A stretch of DNA of 6,261 bases from Prevotellaceae bacterium (GTDB lineage: Bacteria; Bacteroidota; Bacteroidia; Bacteroidales; Bacteroidaceae), in assembly GCA_022508685.1 (NCBI GenBank), contig JAFLUS010000120.1, forward strand, positions 1-6,261, read 5' to 3'. This document shows, one piece after another, positions 5,604 through 6,261 of the stretch. Made by a program: the position numbers and the translations under genes. Every line of letters begins with the position of its first letter. Within the stretch, counting starts at the first letter, position 1. The notes below the pieces were generated by a model. The model saw nothing but the letters and a program-made list of their open reading frames with translations. It was not told the origin of the DNA and did no database searches.

Positions 5604-6074
5604 ATGACAAAAATTCAGGAACTCGACAAGATTGATATTCAAATCTTGCGATTGTTGCAGGAAAACTGCAAATACACGACGAAAGAACTTGCAGCCCTCA
5701 TTAACTTATCAACCACACCAACGTTTGAACGGCAGAAACGATTGGAACGCATGGGATTTATCAAGAACTATGTGGCAGTCCTTGATGCCAACAGAATTGA
5801 ACGTGGCTTTATGGTCTATTGCACCATTACCATGCAGCAAATCAACAAGCAAATCGCCGAAGAGTTCGCACGCGCAGTGCAGACATGGGACGAAGTTACC
5901 GAATGTTACAACGTCAGTGGCGATGGCGACTACATGCTCAAAGTCTGCGTTTCCTCCATGCTCGGCTATCAACAATTCATACTGAACAACATCGGAACCT
6001 TCAGCCACATCGCCCATATTCAGTCCATCTTCGTCATGGATACCCTCAAGATGTCCTATGGATTCCCAATTTAA
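5604..6074 (+). CDS. Lrp/AsnC-family transcriptional regulator
   Basis: A 156-residue DNA-binding protein of the leucine-responsive/asparagine-C family, which regulates amino acid metabolism and related genes, usually as multimers of dimers with a small-molecule effector. The N-terminal winged helix-turn-helix (about 4-55) starts with ELDKIDIQILRLLQEN (6-21) and continues through TTKELAALINLS (25-36) and ERQKRLERMGFIKNY (42-56). The C-terminal RAM sensor domain (about 65-150) carries GDGDYMLKV (106-114), the conserved turn of the effector site. I chose ATG 5604 because it gives the usual Lrp length and N-terminus; an in-frame GTG at 5571 would add 11 residues of non-Lrp sequence. It is transcribed divergently from spmAB with a 152-bp gap, which makes self-regulation or control of spmAB possible, though not shown. 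The effector cannot be inferred from sequence. Confidence 0.93.
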   Translation: MTKIQELDKIDIQILRLLQENCKYTTKELAALINLSTTPTFERQKRLERMGFIKNYVAVLDANRIERGFMVYCTITMQQINKQIAEEFARAVQTWDEVTECYNVSGDGDYMLKVCVSSMLGYQQFILNNIGTFSHIAHIQSIFVMDTLKMSYGFPI

Positions 6075-6086
6075 GCCTGAAATTCT

Positions 6087-6117
6087 TTTGCCGCTCATTT
6101 TATTTTCCGTAACTTTG
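6087..6117 (+). promoter_or_regulatory. Bacteroidota-type promoter for the rubredoxin-domain gene
   Basis: TTTG (6087-6090) is followed after 19 bp by TAACTTTG (6110-6117). Both elements and their spacing match the Bacteroidota primary sigma consensus. Transcription would start near 6122-6125, giving a leader of about 50 nt before the ATG at 6173. This is the cleanest promoter in the window and implies the gene is not dependent on read-through from the Lrp-type gene. Confidence 0.8.
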
Positions 6118-6172
6118 CAGTGCTGAAAAGCAAATAACAATTATCGGTAAACTAAAATGTAAAATTACAGTT

Positions 6173-6261
6173 ATGGCAACAAAGAAATGGGTATGCCCCG
6201 TATGCGGTTACGTACACGAGGGTGAGACAGCACCCGAACGCTGTCCGCAATGCAATGTTCC
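6173..6261 (+). CDS. Rubredoxin-domain protein, 5' fragment (probably rubrerythrin-related)
   Basis: Only the first 29 codons and two bases of the next fall within the window. The translation begins MATKKWVCPVCGYVHEGE and includes APERCPQCNV. Two CPxC knuckles (C8/C11 and C24/C27) are spaced like a short rubredoxin Fe(SCys)4 site. The 12 residues between the knuckles are far fewer than in classical rubredoxin and resemble the compact rubredoxin domain of rubrerythrins. Here the domain is N-terminal, as in reverse rubrerythrins, which reduce peroxide in anaerobes. A small standalone protein, or fusion to another redox domain, cannot be excluded because the rest of the gene is missing. The ATG directly precedes the domain and the upstream promoter is strong. 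There is no clear Shine-Dalgarno sequence, as is common in this phylum. Confidence 0.8.
   Translation, partial: MATKKWVCPVCGYVHEGETAPERCPQCNV

Overview
The window looks like chromosomal housekeeping sequence from a Bacteroidota bacterium, most likely Bacteroidales and perhaps close to Prevotellaceae. The evidence is the promoter grammar (TTTG about 19-21 bp before TAnnTTTG, seen best at 6087-6117 and on the minus strand at 809-778), mostly weak Shine-Dalgarno sequences, and the gene types. The genus is an inference; no marker in the window settles it.

Layout: 1-56 is the terminator of a plus-strand gene outside the window. Positions 57-189 hold a 22-bp tandem repeat array. Positions 176-507 contain no gene I can support. 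Positions 508-740 hold a tRNA-Ser(GCT) gene on the minus strand, its hairpin terminator, and a second copy, exactly 110 bp away, of the terminator plus the last 17 nt of the tRNA. The 74-nt insert between the two terminators can be folded into a tRNA-like multi-hairpin. From 985 a plus-strand pair encodes a PLP-dependent class I/II aminotransferase and a LolC/LolE-type ABC permease (17-nt gap). This pair ends 4 nt from a convergent minus-strand pair: a fused SpmA-SpmB membrane protein followed by an exported YkuD-type L,D-transpeptidase. An Lrp/AsnC-family regulator is transcribed divergently from spmAB. The window closes with a well-formed promoter and the first 29 codons of a rubredoxin-domain protein, probably rubrerythrin-related.

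How the genes fit together: the clearest functional link is spmAB with the L,D-transpeptidase. In Bacillus subtilis, spmA and spmB sit beside dacB and affect cross-linking of spore cortex peptidoglycan. Here the fused homologue, in a lineage that does not sporulate, sits beside another peptidoglycan cross-link enzyme. The Lrp-type regulator shares a 152-bp divergent intergenic region with that pair and may control it or itself. The aminotransferase and permease look co-transcribed but have no obvious shared pathway.

I see no mobile element, CRISPR array or defence system. The most unusual material is noncoding: the tRNA-Ser 3'-end duplication with a covarying terminator stem, and the 22-bp repeat array.
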